A stretch of 64,000 bases of DNA, taken from contig NZ_CP072793.1 of assembly GCF_017901175.1 (NCBI RefSeq), forward strand, positions 1-64,000. The letters run 5' to 3'. Under the pieces are notes generated by a model. That model was given only the letters and a program-made list of their open reading frames with translations, was not told where the DNA came from and did no database searches. The translations under genes were made by a program, and so were the position numbers. Shown here in pieces: positions 62,834 to 64,000 of this stretch. The stretch's first letter is position 1. The number at the start of each line of letters is the position of its first letter. Origin of the DNA: Thiothrix unzii (GTDB taxonomy: Bacteria > Pseudomonadota > Gammaproteobacteria > Thiotrichales > Thiotrichaceae).

Positions 62834-63226
62834 ATGTCATACGAGTTCAACACCACACTGCAAAGCGGTTTTGAAGAAGCCATTGAAAGAGTCCGCGCCG
62901 TCTTGATGGAAGAGCATCTGGGCGTTGTCAGCGAAGTCAATGTGCAAGCCATTTTCAAAGCCAAAATGGATAAAGATATTCCGCCTTACCGTATTTTCGG
63001 CGCGTGCAACCCCAAGCTGGCCTCCCAGATTCTGGAGGTGGAACCGAATGCAGGCACGTTATTGCCATGCAATTTCATTATGTACGAAACCACACCGGGC
63101 AACGTGGTGGTGAGTTTTATGGATCCTGTCACCGTGCTGGGGCTGGCGCAAAGCGACGCAGCACAAGAAGTTGGCAAGGTGGCAAAGGAAAAGCTGTTGC
63201 GCGTCATCGACAAACTGTCCGCGTAA
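62834..63226 (+). CDS. DUF302 domain protein
   Basis: The 130-residue cytoplasmic protein is a single DUF302 domain: N-terminal FEEAIERVRAVLMEEHLGVVSEVNV, then YRIFGACNPKLASQILE, LLPCNFIMYE and VVVSFMDPVTVLG. The family is common in sulfur and respiratory bacteria, and its function is unknown. AAAGGA lies seven bases before the start. It converges on the LysE gene. Confidence 0.93.
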   Translation: MSYEFNTTLQSGFEEAIERVRAVLMEEHLGVVSEVNVQAIFKAKMDKDIPPYRIFGACNPKLASQILEVEPNAGTLLPCNFIMYETTPGNVVVSFMDPVTVLGLAQSDAAQEVGKVAKEKLLRVIDKLSA

Positions 63227-63276
63227 TACGCAACCCATCCCAGTCTCCTCTGCTCAGGGGAGACGAGGGATGCTCC

Positions 63277-63891
63277 TCATGCCAGAAAAATCCGCAAAGC
63301 CAATAAAATCAGGATAACACCCAGAATTCGCTCGACCCACACCTGATGTTGCCGTAACCATTCCAGCCATTTACCTTGTGACAAAACCGCAGCCACCAGC
63401 ACATACCAAGCACCATCCACGATAGCAATCGTGCTGACAAACATGGTTTTGGCAGTCAGACTCATCCCTTCCTGCACAAACTGGCTGAACAGCGCGAGGA
63501 AAAACAGCCCGACCTTGGGGTTGAGCAACGCTATCAGCAAGCCGTCACGGGCAGCGTCCAGCAATGTGGCTTGATGCGTTTGAATAGCGGCGTGTCGCCC
63601 CGTGTGCGCTTTCGCCATCAAGCCTTGATAGCCCAGCCACAGCAGGTAAACTGCCCCGGCGTAGCTAATGGCTTTGACCAACAGCGGCGATTGTTGCAGC
63701 AGCAAAACCAGACCGAGTACCGAAAGCAGCGCGTATAAACCGATGCCCAGCGCGTGGGAAACGCCAGTCACGATGCCGTGCAAGCGCGAATGATTGATAG
63801 TGTTGCGCAGCACCACAGCAAGGCTTGCACCGGGGAACATTGCACCCATCAAACAGATGGCGAGCAGGGAAAACCAGTCAGTTAAGGGCAT
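63277..63891 (-). CDS. LysE family amino-acid exporter
   Basis: The 204-residue membrane transporter has about six helices. The LysE/RhtB signatures are FPGASLAVVLRNTINHSRLHGIVTGVSHALG near the N-terminus and LLIALLNPKVGLFFLALFSQFV in the middle. The substrate cannot be assigned. The ATG at 63891 is chosen because the family begins MPLTDW-like; a longer frame upstream overlaps the neighbouring gene. It follows that partial gene by ten bases and is probably co-transcribed. Confidence 0.92.
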   Translation of the reverse strand: MPLTDWFSLLAICLMGAMFPGASLAVVLRNTINHSRLHGIVTGVSHALGIGLYALLSVLGLVLLLQQSPLLVKAISYAGAVYLLWLGYQGLMAKAHTGRHAAIQTHQATLLDAARDGLLIALLNPKVGLFFLALFSQFVQEGMSLTAKTMFVSTIAIVDGAWYVLVAAVLSQGKWLEWLRQHQVWVERILGVILILLALRIFLA

Positions 63892-63901
63892 TTCACGTAA
63901 C

Positions 63902-64000
63902 TCAATACAACATCCCAAACAACCACAACGGAATCCGCCTGCCATCGCCGATGACCACATCATCGACCACCGCATAGCCATCCGGGTGCTGTGCCAGTTG
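63902..64000 (-). CDS. C-terminal fragment of an unrecognised protein
   Basis: On the minus strand an open frame enters from the right edge and stops at 63902-63904. The last 32 residues contain HPDGYAVVDDVVIGDG and end RRIPLWLFGMLY. I do not recognise the family from this piece. It is directly upstream of the LysE gene on the same strand. Confidence 0.7.
   Translation of the reverse strand, partial: QLAQHPDGYAVVDDVVIGDGRRIPLWLFGMLY

Noticed and set aside
62571-62874. Small open frames on both strands before the DUF302 gene
   Set aside because: They have no family likeness, no proper ribosome binding sites and non-coding-like composition.

Overview
The window is a 64 kb piece of a gammaproteobacterial chromosome. 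It opens with the 3' end of a 23S rRNA gene and a 5S gene, and it carries several gene orders typical of that class: rsmI / lpoA-yraN-diaA, mrdA-mrdB-mltB-rlpA-dacA-ybeD-lipB, tonB-yqgE-ruvX-pyrR, and cytochrome c4 next to engB. System II cytochrome c maturation (ResB/CcsA), a type II secretion pseudopilin set, coq7 and PPK2 suggest an aerobic, respiring Thiotrichales-type organism (Thiothrix-like). That placement is from memory of gene content, not from a search.

Layout. 1-720: end of an rRNA operon and its terminator. 763-6721: argA, diaA, yraN, lpoA, rsmI, a DUF2058 gene and ppa. 6830-14338: the rod-shape and peptidoglycan operon (PBP2, RodA, MltB, RlpA, PBP5/6) running into ybeD and lipB. 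14335-19679, minus strand: coq7, a lipoprotein DsbA, ccsA, resB and a diheme cytochrome c4. 19984-23172: engB, an apparent stand-alone small RNA gene convergent with it, a Deg-type protease and yicC. 23214-26470: a ComF protein, a rhombosortase, and divergent gspGHIJ.

26627-36352 holds the most unusual block: an RND efflux pair (the adaptor frameshifted, the permease with a long C-terminal tail), a secreted Ala/Pro-rich repeat protein, a ParA-type ATPase, a membrane-anchored TPR protein, a membrane-anchored Met-heptad coiled-coil protein and a dynamin-like GTPase with membrane segments. I do not recognise this combination as a described system.

36367-43198 is mixed housekeeping: apbE, rluE, a PCu(A)C copper chaperone, an NlpC/P60 hydrolase, a PspF-like sigma-54 activator, a ROK kinase, a DUF4388-like protein with a repeated C-terminal motif, truC and a GST. 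43339-47250 is accessory: a Uma2 nuclease, then a minus-strand operon of NERD-helicase, HIT and HNH nuclease, with a decayed copy of part of the HIT gene just upstream. 47395-52150 is a SCO protein, the tonB-yqgE-ruvX-pyrR group and a histidine kinase. 53850-59103 is a predicted zinc-handling operon (COG0523 GTPase, His-rich DUF2796 protein, ABC ATPase, FtsX-type permease, DUF3299 lipoprotein) into which a PrlF-YhaV toxin-antitoxin pair is inserted. The window ends with a VanZ protein, a LysM transglycosylase, PPK2, an OmpR-type regulator, DUF302, a LysE transporter and the C-terminus of an unrecognised gene.

Most genes are in tight, often overlapping operons. Start sites were moved inward where a signal peptide, ribosome binding site or family length required it.
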